DNA of 64,000 nucleotides, taken from NCBI GenBank assembly GCA_963749905.1, contig CAVVOF010000003.1, positions 372,001 to 436,000 of the forward strand. The letters run 5' to 3'. Under the pieces are notes generated by a model that searched no databases, was not told the origin of the DNA, and saw only the letters and a program-made list of their open reading frames with translations. Position 1 is the first letter of the stretch, and each line of letters starts with the position of its first letter. Shown here in pieces: positions 17,579 through 25,360 of this stretch. Source of the DNA: UBA10649 sp963749905. Its GTDB lineage: Bacteria > Actinomycetota > Actinomycetes > S36-B12. The translations under genes were made by a program, and so were the position numbers.

Positions 17579-19597
17579 CTACTCCTGACGCACCTGCAGC
17601 CGGGTCCGGAATTCGCCGAGGTCCGTGGTGGGCCGGTCACAGGTGAAGCCACGGCAGACGTACGCCGTGGGATGTCCCTGGACCGTCGGCCGATCGCGCA
17701 GCAGCGGAACGGCCGCCTCGACCTCGCCGATCCCGGGGGCGACGACCCGCCCCGGCGACGGGCTGAGCAGCGCGGCGCGCCACCACGGCGCCAGCGCGTC
17801 GGAGTCGGCGGCCACGACGGCCACCTCCAGCGGTCCGGCGAGCAGTGCCGTCGCCACCGCGAGGCCGGACCCGGCCGCCCGCGGCGCGTTCGGCCCGATC
17901 GCGGTCGCGATCGTCACCGCTCGCTCGGCCACCTCCCGGTACTCGGGCAGACCGGTGAGCGCGCCCTGGGTCAGGGCGGCCCCGGCGACCGAGAACCAGC
18001 CCGAGGGCTCGGCGTCGTCGTGCGGATCGTGGGGTCGTCGGACCAGCGCGGCGGCGTCGTCGGCGGTGTCGAAGAACCCGCCCTCGCCGTCGGCGAAGTG
18101 CTGGATGGCCACGTCGAGCACGATGCCGGCCAGTACGAGCCACTCGTCGTCGCCCAGCACCTGGTAGAGCGTCTGCAGCCCCTGCGCCACGGCGCCGTAG
18201 TCGGCGAGCACTCCCTCAGAGCCGCCCGGGCGGCCGTCGCGCGAGGTGCGCACCAGTCGATCGTCGTCGTTCGCGCCGAGGTGCACGGCCAGCAGGAGGT
18301 CGGCCGCCTCTACCGCGGCATCCACCCAGGCTTGCTCGCCGAACAGGGCGCCGGCTTCCGCGAGCGCGCTGATGGCCAGGCCCTTCCAGGCCGCCACCAC
18401 CTTGTCGTCGCGGCCGGGGTGAGTGCGCTGCTCGCGCACCTCCCAGAGCCGGGTGCGCAGTCGCGCCCAGCGTTCGGCGTCGACCGGGTCGACGGGCAGC
18501 TGCAAGGTGGACTGGCCGTCCTCGAACGTCCCCTCCGCGGTCACGCCGAGCAGTTCGGCCACCCATCGGCCGTCCTCCTCGCCCACCGCGTCGACGAGCT
18601 GCTGCGGCGACCAGGCGTAGAAGGCCCCCTCGCGGCCGTCGCTGTCCGCGTCGAGGGCCGCCGCGAACCCGCCCTCGGCGGTGCGAAGGTCGCGCAGGAG
18701 GAACTCGGCCGTCTCGCGGACCACCCGCTCGGCCAGCGGCGAGCCGGTCTGCCGCCACCAGTGCGCGTAGGCGCTCAGCAGGAGCGCGTTGTCGTACAGC
18801 ATCTTCTCGAAGTGCGGCACGACCCAGTCCGAGTCCACGGAGTAGCGGGCGAACCCGCCGCCGAGCTGGTCGTAGATGCCGCCGCGTGCCATCGCCGTCA
18901 GGGTTCGCTCCGCCATCGCCAGCGCGACGTCGTCGCCGTCGAGGGCTTCCATCCGCAGCAGGAACTCCAGCACCATCGACGGCGGGAACTTCGGCGCCCG
19001 GCCGAAGCCTCCCGATCGGTCGTCGAACTGCTGCGCGAGTGCCTCGACGGAATGCCGGAGGTCGTCGATGGTCGGCGGTGCGTCGGCGGTGGGCAGGAGC
19101 CGATCGGACAGGGCCGACACGATGCGCACGCCCGATGCGAGCACGTCCTCCCGCCGGTCGCGCCAGGCATCGCTGAGACCCAGCACCAGCTGCGTGAAGG
19201 ACGGCAGCCCATGCCGCGGCTCGGGCGGGAAGTAGGTGCCGGCGTAGAACGGCCGCCCGTCGTGGTCCACGAACACCGACATGGGCCAGCCGCCCCTGCC
19301 CGTGAGGGCCACGGTGGCGTCCATGTAGATGGAGTCCACGTCCGGCCGCTCCTCGCGATCGACCTTGATGCTGACGAAGCGCTCGTTGAGGACGGCCGCC
19401 ACGTCCTCGCTCTCGAAGGACTCGTGGGCCATGACGTGGCACCAGTGACAGGCGGAGTAGCCGACGCTCAGGAAGACGGGGACGTCCCGTCGACGTGCCT
19501 CCGCGAAGGCGTCTTCGCCCCACTCCCACCAGTCGACCGGGTTGTCGGCGTGCTGGAGCAGGTAGGGCGAGGTGGCGCGGGCCAGGCGGTTCGTCAT
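17579..19597 (-). CDS. Thioredoxin-domain protein of the YyaL/spermatogenesis-associated 20 family (DUF255)
   Basis: A 672-residue protein of normal family length. An N-terminal thioredoxin-like domain has NPVDWWEWGEDAF, the redox motif CHWC (50-53) in SVGYSACHWCHVMAHESF, and GGWPMSVFVDHDGRPFY. The rest is an (alpha/alpha)6-barrel-like, glycosidase-type region with GGGFARYSVDSDWVVPHFEKM and YAWSPQQLVDAVG. The biochemical role of the family is not settled. No signal peptide, so cytosolic. It ends 32 bp before the uppS start on the same strand, so the two may be co-transcribed. Confidence 0.88.
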   Translation of the reverse strand: MTNRLARATSPYLLQHADNPVDWWEWGEDAFAEARRRDVPVFLSVGYSACHWCHVMAHESFESEDVAAVLNERFVSIKVDREERPDVDSIYMDATVALTGRGGWPMSVFVDHDGRPFYAGTYFPPEPRHGLPSFTQLVLGLSDAWRDRREDVLASGVRIVSALSDRLLPTADAPPTIDDLRHSVEALAQQFDDRSGGFGRAPKFPPSMVLEFLLRMEALDGDDVALAMAERTLTAMARGGIYDQLGGGFARYSVDSDWVVPHFEKMLYDNALLLSAYAHWWRQTGSPLAERVVRETAEFLLRDLRTAEGGFAAALDADSDGREGAFYAWSPQQLVDAVGEEDGRWVAELLGVTAEGTFEDGQSTLQLPVDPVDAERWARLRTRLWEVREQRTHPGRDDKVVAAWKGLAISALAEAGALFGEQAWVDAAVEAADLLLAVHLGANDDDRLVRTSRDGRPGGSEGVLADYGAVAQGLQTLYQVLGDDEWLVLAGIVLDVAIQHFADGEGGFFDTADDAAALVRRPHDPHDDAEPSGWFSVAGAALTQGALTGLPEYREVAERAVTIATAIGPNAPRAAGSGLAVATALLAGPLEVAVVAADSDALAPWWRAALLSPSPGRVVAPGIGEVEAAVPLLRDRPTVQGHPTAYVCRGFTCDRPTTDLGEFRTRLQVRQE

Positions 19598-19664
19598 GAC
19601 TCCATGGTGGCCTTCCCGGTGGGATCATGCGTGTCCGGGCTCGACGTGCTAGAAGTCGGCTGAC

Positions 19665-20498
19665 TCAACCCTCTGATGAGTCTGCGCCTTCGGCAGCGTG
19701 GCCAGCCGACAGCAGGAGGGTGTCCAGCCCACGGACGAGGCCGACGATGGTTGGCACGGCCCGGACGGCGAGCAGAGTGCCAGCCACGTAGGGGGTCGGC
19801 GTGCCGCCCGCGTCGTGTCGGATGGACAGGCGCTCGTCCGGCAGGCCGAAGACGACCTCGGTGGAGACGACGAAGCTGGGCAGCCTGAGCGAGTGGACCT
19901 GCGTCCCGGCGATGTCAGCGCCGCGGGCCTCGGGCCGGCCGGTGGTGTCGGCCACGGGGCGCGCCAGTTCGTTCGAGCGCACCTGATCGAGTCGTTCGGC
20001 GAGCTCGCGCGCTGTTCCGCTCGGCGCATCCGGCTTGCCCGCCGAGGCGTAGTCGATCACCTCGCGGTGTGGCAGGAAGGGAGCCACGAGCAGGGCGGCC
20101 GCCTGCGCCATCGCGGCAGTGACCGAGAAGTTGCCGGCCGCCACCACCCCGACGCCTGCAGCGCGCGACGCAGCATCGATCAGATCGAAGTCGGCTGCCG
20201 ACAGTCCACTGGTCCCGATGACGACGCCGACACCGGCCTCGATCGCGGTCAACGTGTGCGCGAGGACGGCGTCGGGAGCGGTGTAGTCGACGAGCACATC
20301 AGCCCCCGACACCGCCTCTCGGACGTCGTCCGTCACGGCGAGGCCGACGGCCCCGGCACCCCAGGCCTCGCCCAGGTCACGACCGGCCGTCGACCGTCCG
20401 ATGGCAGAGCACAGCACCAGGTCGGGGGCCTGCAGGACCGCCTCGGCGACGGCGCGCCCGGTCCAGCCGGTGGCACCGGCGACAGACACCTTGATCAT
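19665..20498 (-). CDS. DapB-like reductase lacking the usual catalytic histidines
   Basis: A 277-residue homologue of 4-hydroxy-tetrahydrodipicolinate reductase. The NAD(P)-binding N-terminus reads MIKVSVAGATGWTGRAVAEAV; GTSGLSAADFDL and AAGNFSVTAAM match DapB. In classical DapB the active-site loop reads E-x-H-H-x-x-K-x-D-A-P-S-G-T-A. Here it reads VIDYASAGKPDAPSGTARELA: the Lys and DAPSGTA are kept but both histidines are missing. It may be a paralogue with another substrate. The ATG at 20498 lies 7 nt after TATGGT on the minus strand, favouring it over an ATG at 20510. It is not next to other lysine genes. Confidence 0.75.
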   Translation of the reverse strand: MIKVSVAGATGWTGRAVAEAVLQAPDLVLCSAIGRSTAGRDLGEAWGAGAVGLAVTDDVREAVSGADVLVDYTAPDAVLAHTLTAIEAGVGVVIGTSGLSAADFDLIDAASRAAGVGVVAAGNFSVTAAMAQAAALLVAPFLPHREVIDYASAGKPDAPSGTARELAERLDQVRSNELARPVADTTGRPEARGADIAGTQVHSLRLPSFVVSTEVVFGLPDERLSIRHDAGGTPTPYVAGTLLAVRAVPTIVGLVRGLDTLLLSAGHAAEGADSSEG

Positions 20499-20519
20499 GT
20501 CGATGACCATAGACGTGCG

Positions 20520-20596
20520 GAGCCGTCCGCACCCCCGTCGAGCGTGGAGCTGAGGCGCTCTGCGCGGTGTGTCGCGCCGCATTCACGCTCGACGGT
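20520..20596. repeat. Palindromic repeat family D, copy 1 (imperfect)
   Basis: It begins with a stretch identical to the start of copy 2 over about 40 bp (both contain GTCGAGCGTGGAGCTGAGGC). The right arm is diverged and shortened (ATTCACGCTCGACGG), so the hairpin is imperfect. It lies just upstream of dapB. Confidence 0.75.
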
Positions 20597-20651
20597 ATGA
20601 GCGCAGGACTACCGAGCATTGCCATCGCTGGCGGTAGAGACATGACGACGT

Positions 20652-20692
20652 CGTGAGTTCACAGGCCTGATCAGCTGACACGTGAACTCGCG
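20652..20692. repeat. Inverted repeat in gene-poor region
   Basis: CGTGAGTTCAC (20652-20662) and GTGAACTCGCG (20682-20692) pair over 10 of 11 bases around a 19-nt loop. It is unrelated in sequence to the neighbouring family D elements. Confidence 0.5.
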
Positions 20693-20942
20693 GAACAGAC
20701 GCCAGCGCTGTGCAAGATCCTAGGACGCGGGCATCGACGCCACACTGTCGACGCGACCGGACCGGGAACCTTGTTGCCGGATCAGGGCAACGGCACCGGG
20801 CAACTCGCGTTCATCGGCACTTCGACATCGTCCACGACGCCGGACTGGGTCATCCGCGTTCGCGCCGCATCGACGACACCGGCTACCTGCACGCACGGCG
20901 CGGTGACATGAAGAACAAGGTCGCGCGCGAGTGTCGCGATTA

Positions 20943-21022
20943 GAGCCGTCCGCACCCCCGTCGAGCGTGGAGCTGAGGCGCTCCGTAACGGTGTGTCGCG
21001 CCTCAGCTCCACGCTCGACGGG
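20943..21022. repeat. Palindromic repeat family D, copy 2 (perfect)
   Basis: A perfect 25-bp stem (20957-20981 with 20998-21022, core GTCGAGCGTGGAGCTGAGGC) and a 16-nt loop lie 8 bp downstream of the DUF5522 gene stop on the minus strand. It may act as its terminator. About 14 bp of flanking sequence (GAGCCGTCCGCACC) is shared with copy 1. Confidence 0.8.
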
Positions 21023-21029
21023 ATGGGTG

Positions 21030-21266
21030 TCACACGTACGGGCAATGCCGGCAGCCGCTGCCGCAGCAGTAGCCACGGTCCGCCAGGTATCGCGCCGTCA
21101 TGACGTACAGGCCGGTCGCCGGATCCCGGTAGCCGGCCGCGCCCGTCGCCAGTGCCCGCTCGTGCGCGGCGAGGATCTCCGATCGCGCGACGGGATCGTC
21201 CGGAAGCCGGCCGGGCTTCGGCTCGGTCAGGTCTCGGGACAGGTCCAGCTGGGTCGACTCGGTCAC
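21030..21266 (-). CDS. Small DUF5522 protein with Cys-rich C-terminus
   Basis: A 78-residue protein ending GYCCGSGCRHCPYV, the DUF5522 signature, with four cysteines and a histidine that could bind a metal. An upstream segment has ARSEILAAHERALATGAAGYRDPATGLYVMTARYL. The GTG at 21266 overlaps the stop of the preceding DUF202 gene as GTGA, so translation is probably coupled. It is the last gene of a three-gene operon. Function unknown. Confidence 0.8.
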   Translation of the reverse strand: MTESTQLDLSRDLTEPKPGRLPDDPVARSEILAAHERALATGAAGYRDPATGLYVMTARYLADRGYCCGSGCRHCPYV

Positions 21267-21571
21267 GGCGAGGGCAGCAGGACCGCGATGACCGAGACCA
21301 GCGCGGTACAGAGGAGCGCCAGCGCGAACAGCAGCCCCTTCGCGCGCAGCATGGCGTCGGACTCGTGCACTCTCAGCCTGCGCATCCGGACGAAGATGAC
21401 GCCGAGCGCGACCAGGCCGGGTGCGAGGGCCAGCAGCATGACGGCGAGCGAATGCTCGGCGAGGAGCAGCGACCGCTCCACCAGCAGGGTCGCGACGATG
21501 ACGCCGAGGCTGGTGCGCAGCCATGACTGCCGGGTACGGCTGCCGACCTCGTCGTACTGCAGCTGGCTCAT
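21263..21571 (-). CDS. DUF202-family membrane protein (second of pair)
   Basis: A 102-residue protein with three predicted membrane helices. The start MSQLQYDEVGSRTRQSWLRTSLG gives the R-T-x-L pattern of DUF202, followed by LAVMLLALAPGLVALGVIF and LLFALALLCTALVSVIAVLL. The ATG at 21571 overlaps the previous stop as ATGA. It probably pairs with the larger DUF202 protein upstream. The role is unknown. Confidence 0.8.
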   Translation of the reverse strand: MSQLQYDEVGSRTRQSWLRTSLGVIVATLLVERSLLLAEHSLAVMLLALAPGLVALGVIFVRMRRLRVHESDAMLRAKGLLFALALLCTALVSVIAVLLPSP

Positions 21572-21906
21572 GTCAGCGCGACGATGCCGGCGACGATCAG
21601 GGCCATCAGTGCGAACAGCGCGCCCACGACGACCAAGGCGGGCGTGCGCGCCAGCGGGAGGCCCGCGCGCATGGCCGTGTCGGTGCGCATCCATCGCACC
21701 GTGCCGATCACTGCCACCAGGGCACCGGCGCAGATGATGGCGATCGCGACGGCGATGACCAGTCCCTCGCCCTTCTCCACCCGCACGAACTGGTCGAGCG
21801 CGACGCCGCCGGCGATCAGGCCCAGTGCGGTGCGCATCCACGCGAGGAAGGTCCGCTCGTTGGCCAGCAGGAAGCGGTAGTCGACGACCACCTCGTCTTC
21901 GTCCAT
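21568..21906 (-). CDS. DUF202-family membrane protein (YidH-like, first of pair)
   Basis: A 112-residue protein with the YidH/DUF202 signature DYRFLLANERTFLAWMRTALG, then three membrane helices (GLVIAVAIAIICAGALVAVIG and ALVVVGALFALMALIVAGIVAL among them). The ATG at 21906 lies 7 nt after TAGCGT on the minus strand, so this gene probably heads a leaderless operon of DUF202, DUF202 and DUF5522. Function unknown. Confidence 0.85.
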   Translation of the reverse strand: MDEDEVVVDYRFLLANERTFLAWMRTALGLIAGGVALDQFVRVEKGEGLVIAVAIAIICAGALVAVIGTVRWMRTDTAMRAGLPLARTPALVVVGALFALMALIVAGIVALT

Positions 21907-21981
21907 GGGAGGGACGCTACCCCCGGTCACCCGTCGGTGACCGGGTCGCCTACGTCCCGGGCAGCACGCGACAATGGCGTC

Positions 21982-22377
21982 ATGACCACTGGATACGGCC
22001 TGAGCGCCGTCGTGAACCGGGATTTCGACGTGACTGTCGCCGACGTGAAGGCGGCCCTCGCCGATCAGGGCTTCGGGATCATCACCGAGATCGACATGCA
22101 AGCGACGCTGAAGACGAAGCTGGGCGTGGACGTCGACCGTCAGGTCATCCTCGGGGCGTGCAATCCCACCTTCGCGCACCGCGCCCTGATGACGGAGCCG
22201 TCGATCGGACTGCTGCTGCCCTGCAACGTCGTTGTCCGCGACAGCGCCGACGGGACTGTCGTCGAGATGATCAACCCGGCCACGATGACCGATGTCACGG
22301 GCAACCCCGACGTCGAGGAACTGGCCGACGAGGTCTCGGCCCGCCTGCAGGCCGCGCTCGGCGCAGTCGCCGAGTAG
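21982..22377 (+). CDS. DUF302 family protein
   Basis: A 131-residue cytosolic protein with the DUF302 pattern: VKAALADQGFGIITEIDMQATLK, then VILGACNPTFAHRAL, IGLLLPCNVVVRD and a final ADEVSARLQAAL. It is a small alpha/beta domain of unknown function found in many bacteria. The ATG at 21982 is preceded by a weak -10-like ACAAT 6 nt upstream and no Shine-Dalgarno. It ends 11 bp from the convergent ABC permease gene. Confidence 0.85.
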   Translation: MTTGYGLSAVVNRDFDVTVADVKAALADQGFGIITEIDMQATLKTKLGVDVDRQVILGACNPTFAHRALMTEPSIGLLLPCNVVVRDSADGTVVEMINPATMTDVTGNPDVEELADEVSARLQAALGAVAE

Positions 22378-22388
22378 CTGGCCGAGTA

Positions 22389-23237
22389 CTACCTGCTCGT
22401 CGTGCGCATGTAGCGCCGCACCGACAGCGTTGCGAACACCGCGATCAGCACCGTGCAGGACAGCACCGTGTAGGCCTGCGGATTCTGCAGTGGCCAGTAG
22501 TCCGGCTGGATGCCGGTGGGGTTGCCGAACAGTTCGCGGCAGGACAGCACGAGTGCGGAGATCGGATTCCACGCCGCCACTACCTGCAGCCACCCCGGCA
22601 GTGAGTTGATGGGCACGAACGCGTTGGACAGGAAGGTCAGCGGGAACAGCCACACCAGTCCCGCGGTGTTCGCCGTCTCGGGGTTCGGCATGTACAGGCC
22701 GACCCAGGAGCCGATCCAGGCCACCGTGTAGGCGAACAGCAGCAGCAGCGCGTACGCGTAGATGGCGTTGAGCAGCCCGTTGTCGATCCGCCAGCCGACC
22801 AGGTACCCCGTCACGCTGAGCACGAACAGGACGAGGATCTGCCGGGCCGCGTCGGCGACCGTTCGCCCGATCAGGACCGCCGGCGGCGCCATCGGCAGCG
22901 CACGGAACCTGTCGATCAGGCCCTTGTGCATGTCCTCGGCCAGTCCGACCGTGCTCGACGCGGCGGCGAAGGCCACCGTCTGGCCGAAGATGCCGGGCAT
23001 CAGGTACTGCCGGTACGCGTCCGAACCGGTATCACCCGGGATGGGGATGGCGCCGCCGAACACGTACGCGAAGAGCAGGACGAAGATCACCGGCTGCACC
23101 AACGAGAAGAACAGCAGTTCGGGCACGCGGATGGTCTGGATCAGGTTGCGTCGCGCGACGACGAGCCCGTCGTGGATGGTCCAGCCGTAGACGGGTCGAC
23201 GGCGCGCTCCCGGCGCGGCGAGGGTGAGGGTGGTCAT
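22389..23237 (-). CDS. ABC-2 type permease (DrrB-like)
   Basis: A 282-residue permease with six predicted helices, the ABC-2 pattern RRNLIQTIRVPELLFFSLVQPVIFVLLFAYVFGG, and the cytosolic loop GLIDRFRALPMAPPAVLIGRTVAD typical of DrrB. The ATG at 23237 overlaps the ATPase stop as ATGA, so the two are translationally coupled. Relatives export daunorubicin or other hydrophobic compounds and lipids; the substrate here is unknown. Confidence 0.9.
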   Translation of the reverse strand: MTTLTLAAPGARRRPVYGWTIHDGLVVARRNLIQTIRVPELLFFSLVQPVIFVLLFAYVFGGAIPIPGDTGSDAYRQYLMPGIFGQTVAFAAASSTVGLAEDMHKGLIDRFRALPMAPPAVLIGRTVADAARQILVLFVLSVTGYLVGWRIDNGLLNAIYAYALLLLFAYTVAWIGSWVGLYMPNPETANTAGLVWLFPLTFLSNAFVPINSLPGWLQVVAAWNPISALVLSCRELFGNPTGIQPDYWPLQNPQAYTVLSCTVLIAVFATLSVRRYMRTTSR

Positions 23238-24238
23238 GCCGCATCACCGTCCTTCCGCCGGCCGCGTCGACTGGACGGAGCCGGCGGGGTCGGCTCCACC
23301 TCGGCCACGTGTCCGGTCAGGGAGAGGAACACGTCGTCGAGCGTCGGCCGCCGAAGGACCAGGTCGGTCACCTCGACGTCGCGGGAGTCCAGCGCCCGGA
23401 TGGCGTCCACCAGCACGGTCGAGCCGCCGCTGACCGGCGCCGAGACCCGAAGCTCCTCCACCAGCGGTTCTGCGGAGCTGATCCCGTGCAGCGCCTCGAC
23501 GGCGCGGCCCACCGCAGTCGGGTCGGCCACCACCACTTCGATCCGGTCGCCGCCGATCTGGTCCTTCAGCACCTCCGCCGTGCCGTGCGCGATGACCCGG
23601 CCGTGGTCGATGACCACGATGTCCTCGGCGAGCTGGTCCGCCTCCTCGAGGTACTGCGTCGTCAGCAGGACGGTGGTGCCCTGATCCACCAGGCTGCGGA
23701 TCACGCCCCACAGGCCCAGTCGGGAGCGGGGATCCAGTCCGGTCGTCGGCTCGTCCAGGAACAGGATCGACGGCTGCGCGACCAGGCTGGCGGCAAGGTC
23801 GAGCCGGCGGCGCATGCCCCCGGAGTACGTCTTCGCGGGTCGGTCAGCCGCGTCCGCGAGGTCGAACCACGTCAGCAGCTCGTCGGTGCGCTCGCGCACG
23901 TACTTCCTGGGCAGGTGGTAGAGATCCCCGAACATGCGCAGGTTCTCGCGCCCGGTCAGGTACTCGTCGACCGCGGCGTACTGGCCGGTGAGCCCGATCG
24001 CCCGGCGCACGTCGTCCGGGTGCTCGACGACGTCGAAGCCGGCGACCCACGCCCGGCCCGCGGTGGGGCGCAGCAGGGTGGACAGGATGCGGACCGTCGT
24101 GGTCTTGCCGGCGCCGTTCGGGCCGAGGAGTCCGACCACGTGCCCTCGCGGGACGGTCAGGTCGATCCCGTCGAGTGCGGCGACCTCGCCGAAATGCTTG
24201 ACGAGTCCCTCTGCGTGAACCGCTGCGTCCTGAGACAT
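23234..24238 (-). CDS. ABC transporter ATP-binding protein (DrrA-like)
   Basis: A 334-residue ATPase with Walker A LLGPNGAGKTTTVR, signature TYSGGMRRRLDLA, Walker B ILFLDEPTTGLDPRSR and an H-loop-position residue in LLTTQYLEEADQL, where Gln replaces His, as in DrrA relatives. A C-terminal DrrA-type extension follows (RIEVVVADPTAVGRA, then LRRPTLDDVFLSLTG). The ATG at 24238 lies 6 nt after TAGGGT on the minus strand, a probable leaderless promoter for the two-gene exporter operon. Confidence 0.92.
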   Translation of the reverse strand: MSQDAAVHAEGLVKHFGEVAALDGIDLTVPRGHVVGLLGPNGAGKTTTVRILSTLLRPTAGRAWVAGFDVVEHPDDVRRAIGLTGQYAAVDEYLTGRENLRMFGDLYHLPRKYVRERTDELLTWFDLADAADRPAKTYSGGMRRRLDLAASLVAQPSILFLDEPTTGLDPRSRLGLWGVIRSLVDQGTTVLLTTQYLEEADQLAEDIVVIDHGRVIAHGTAEVLKDQIGGDRIEVVVADPTAVGRAVEALHGISSAEPLVEELRVSAPVSGGSTVLVDAIRALDSRDVEVTDLVLRRPTLDDVFLSLTGHVAEVEPTPPAPSSRRGRRKDGDAA

Positions 24239-24278
24239 GGCGAAACCCTAGGGACGCGGCACCGCAGTGCGCCAGTGG

Positions 24279-25235
24279 CTACGCCGCCCGCGAAATCGCC
24301 GAGTAGTGGGCGACCTGGTCCGCGATGAGGCGGGGCCACGGAGTGGGCTCGAGCCCGAAGACCTCGCGAGCGGCAGTGTCGTCGAGGAGGTACGGGCGGG
24401 TGCGCTGGTAGTCCGTCTCGCGGAGTTCGCGTACCAGCGGCTGCACCCAGCCCACCGCCCTCAGCACCGGACCGGGGATCGATGAGACCTTGGGAGCCGG
24501 CAGGCCGGCGGCCTCGGCGAGGTCCAGCACCACCTGTCGCTGCGAACGGGGTGCGTTGCTCGGCACGTGCCAGGCACGGCCGTGGCCGCGGGGGTCGTTC
24601 GCGACGGTGATCAGCGTCCGGGCCATGTCCACGGGTGCGGTCCAGGTGTGCGGCTGGTCGATGTCGCCGATGAGCTGAACGCCCTTGCCGGCGAGCAGGC
24701 GCGGCATCACCCGGTCTCCGAACATGCCCTGGTCGCCCGCGCAGAGGTAGTCCGACCCTCGCACCTCGGTCATCCGGATCCGACCGGACTCGTGAGCCGC
24801 CAGCTGGTCCTGCCACATCCGGATGCGCACCCCCGCCTTGTGGCCCGGGGCCACCAGCGGCAGGTCCTCGGTCATCGGCACGTCGACCGGTCCGTAGCCG
24901 TAGAGGTTCGACACGACGGCAAGGACCGCCCCGGTGCGCTCCGCGTAGGCGAGGAAGGCTGCCGCCATCGGGGGCCAGTCCTGCTCCCAGCGGGTGTAGG
25001 TGGGGTTCACGCAGTTGTAGATCACCGCGGCGGTCGGGGCCGCCGCGAGCAGGTTCTCGACGTCCGAGGCGTCGGCGGCCACCCGCCGGATGTGCGGGTG
25101 GATCGGGCCGCGGCCGCTGCGACTGACCAGCACCACGTCGGCGCCGGCATCGGCCAGCAGCGACGCGGTCGCCGAGCCGACCTCGCCGGCTCCCACCACG
25201 AGGTGCGGGCCGTTGATGAGGGTGGGGTGCGTCAT
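24279..25235 (-). CDS. NAD-dependent epimerase/dehydratase family protein
   Basis: A 318-residue SDR-type protein. The N-terminal dinucleotide-binding loop is LVVGAGEVGSATASLLADAGADVVLVSR. Further features are AVIYNCVNPTYTRWEQDW, a SNLYGYGPVDVPMTED segment with a Tyr in the expected region, and IGDIDQPHTWTAPVDMARTLI, as in extended SDRs. The ATG at 25235 follows AAGGAGACTCC. It is divergent from a TetR regulator, and TetR-type operators lie in the shared gap, so it is the likely target. The substrate is unknown. Confidence 0.85.
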   Translation of the reverse strand: MTHPTLINGPHLVVGAGEVGSATASLLADAGADVVLVSRSGRGPIHPHIRRVAADASDVENLLAAAPTAAVIYNCVNPTYTRWEQDWPPMAAAFLAYAERTGAVLAVVSNLYGYGPVDVPMTEDLPLVAPGHKAGVRIRMWQDQLAAHESGRIRMTEVRGSDYLCAGDQGMFGDRVMPRLLAGKGVQLIGDIDQPHTWTAPVDMARTLITVANDPRGHGRAWHVPSNAPRSQRQVVLDLAEAAGLPAPKVSSIPGPVLRAVGWVQPLVRELRETDYQRTRPYLLDDTAAREVFGLEPTPWPRLIADQVAHYSAISRAA

Positions 25236-25263
25236 GGAGTCTCCTTAGATCGTTGCTCTCTGT

Positions 25264-25320
25264 TGTGAGCACTGCTCACATTACGAGGCGTAACTTGACC
25301 TGTCAAGAGCACCGCTCATA
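25264..25320. promoter_or_regulatory. TetR-type operators between epimerase and TetR genes
   Basis: A perfect 17-bp palindrome TGTGAGCACTGCTCACA (25264-25280) and a related imperfect copy AGAGCACCGCTCA (25306-25318). A partial half-site (CACTGCTCT) follows near 25329-25337. The spacing across the divergent promoters suggests autoregulation and repression of the epimerase by the TetR protein. This is inference from position and symmetry. Confidence 0.75.
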
Positions 25321-25360
25321 TTTGTTGTCACTGCTCTCGCTTTCCGGCAGACTGGGCGGC

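Larger units (their letters stand above)
20511..21029. other. 519-bp gene-poor region with palindromic repeats
   Basis: It contains two copies of repeat family D and one further inverted repeat. Short open frames in it (for example 20710-20943) have no start signals and no recognisable product. It may be the remnant of repeat expansion or of a lost gene. Confidence 0.6.

Noticed and set aside
20710..20943. Open frame of 77 codons in the repeat patch
   Set aside because: No promoter or ribosome site, no family resemblance, and it lies in repeat-rich DNA.
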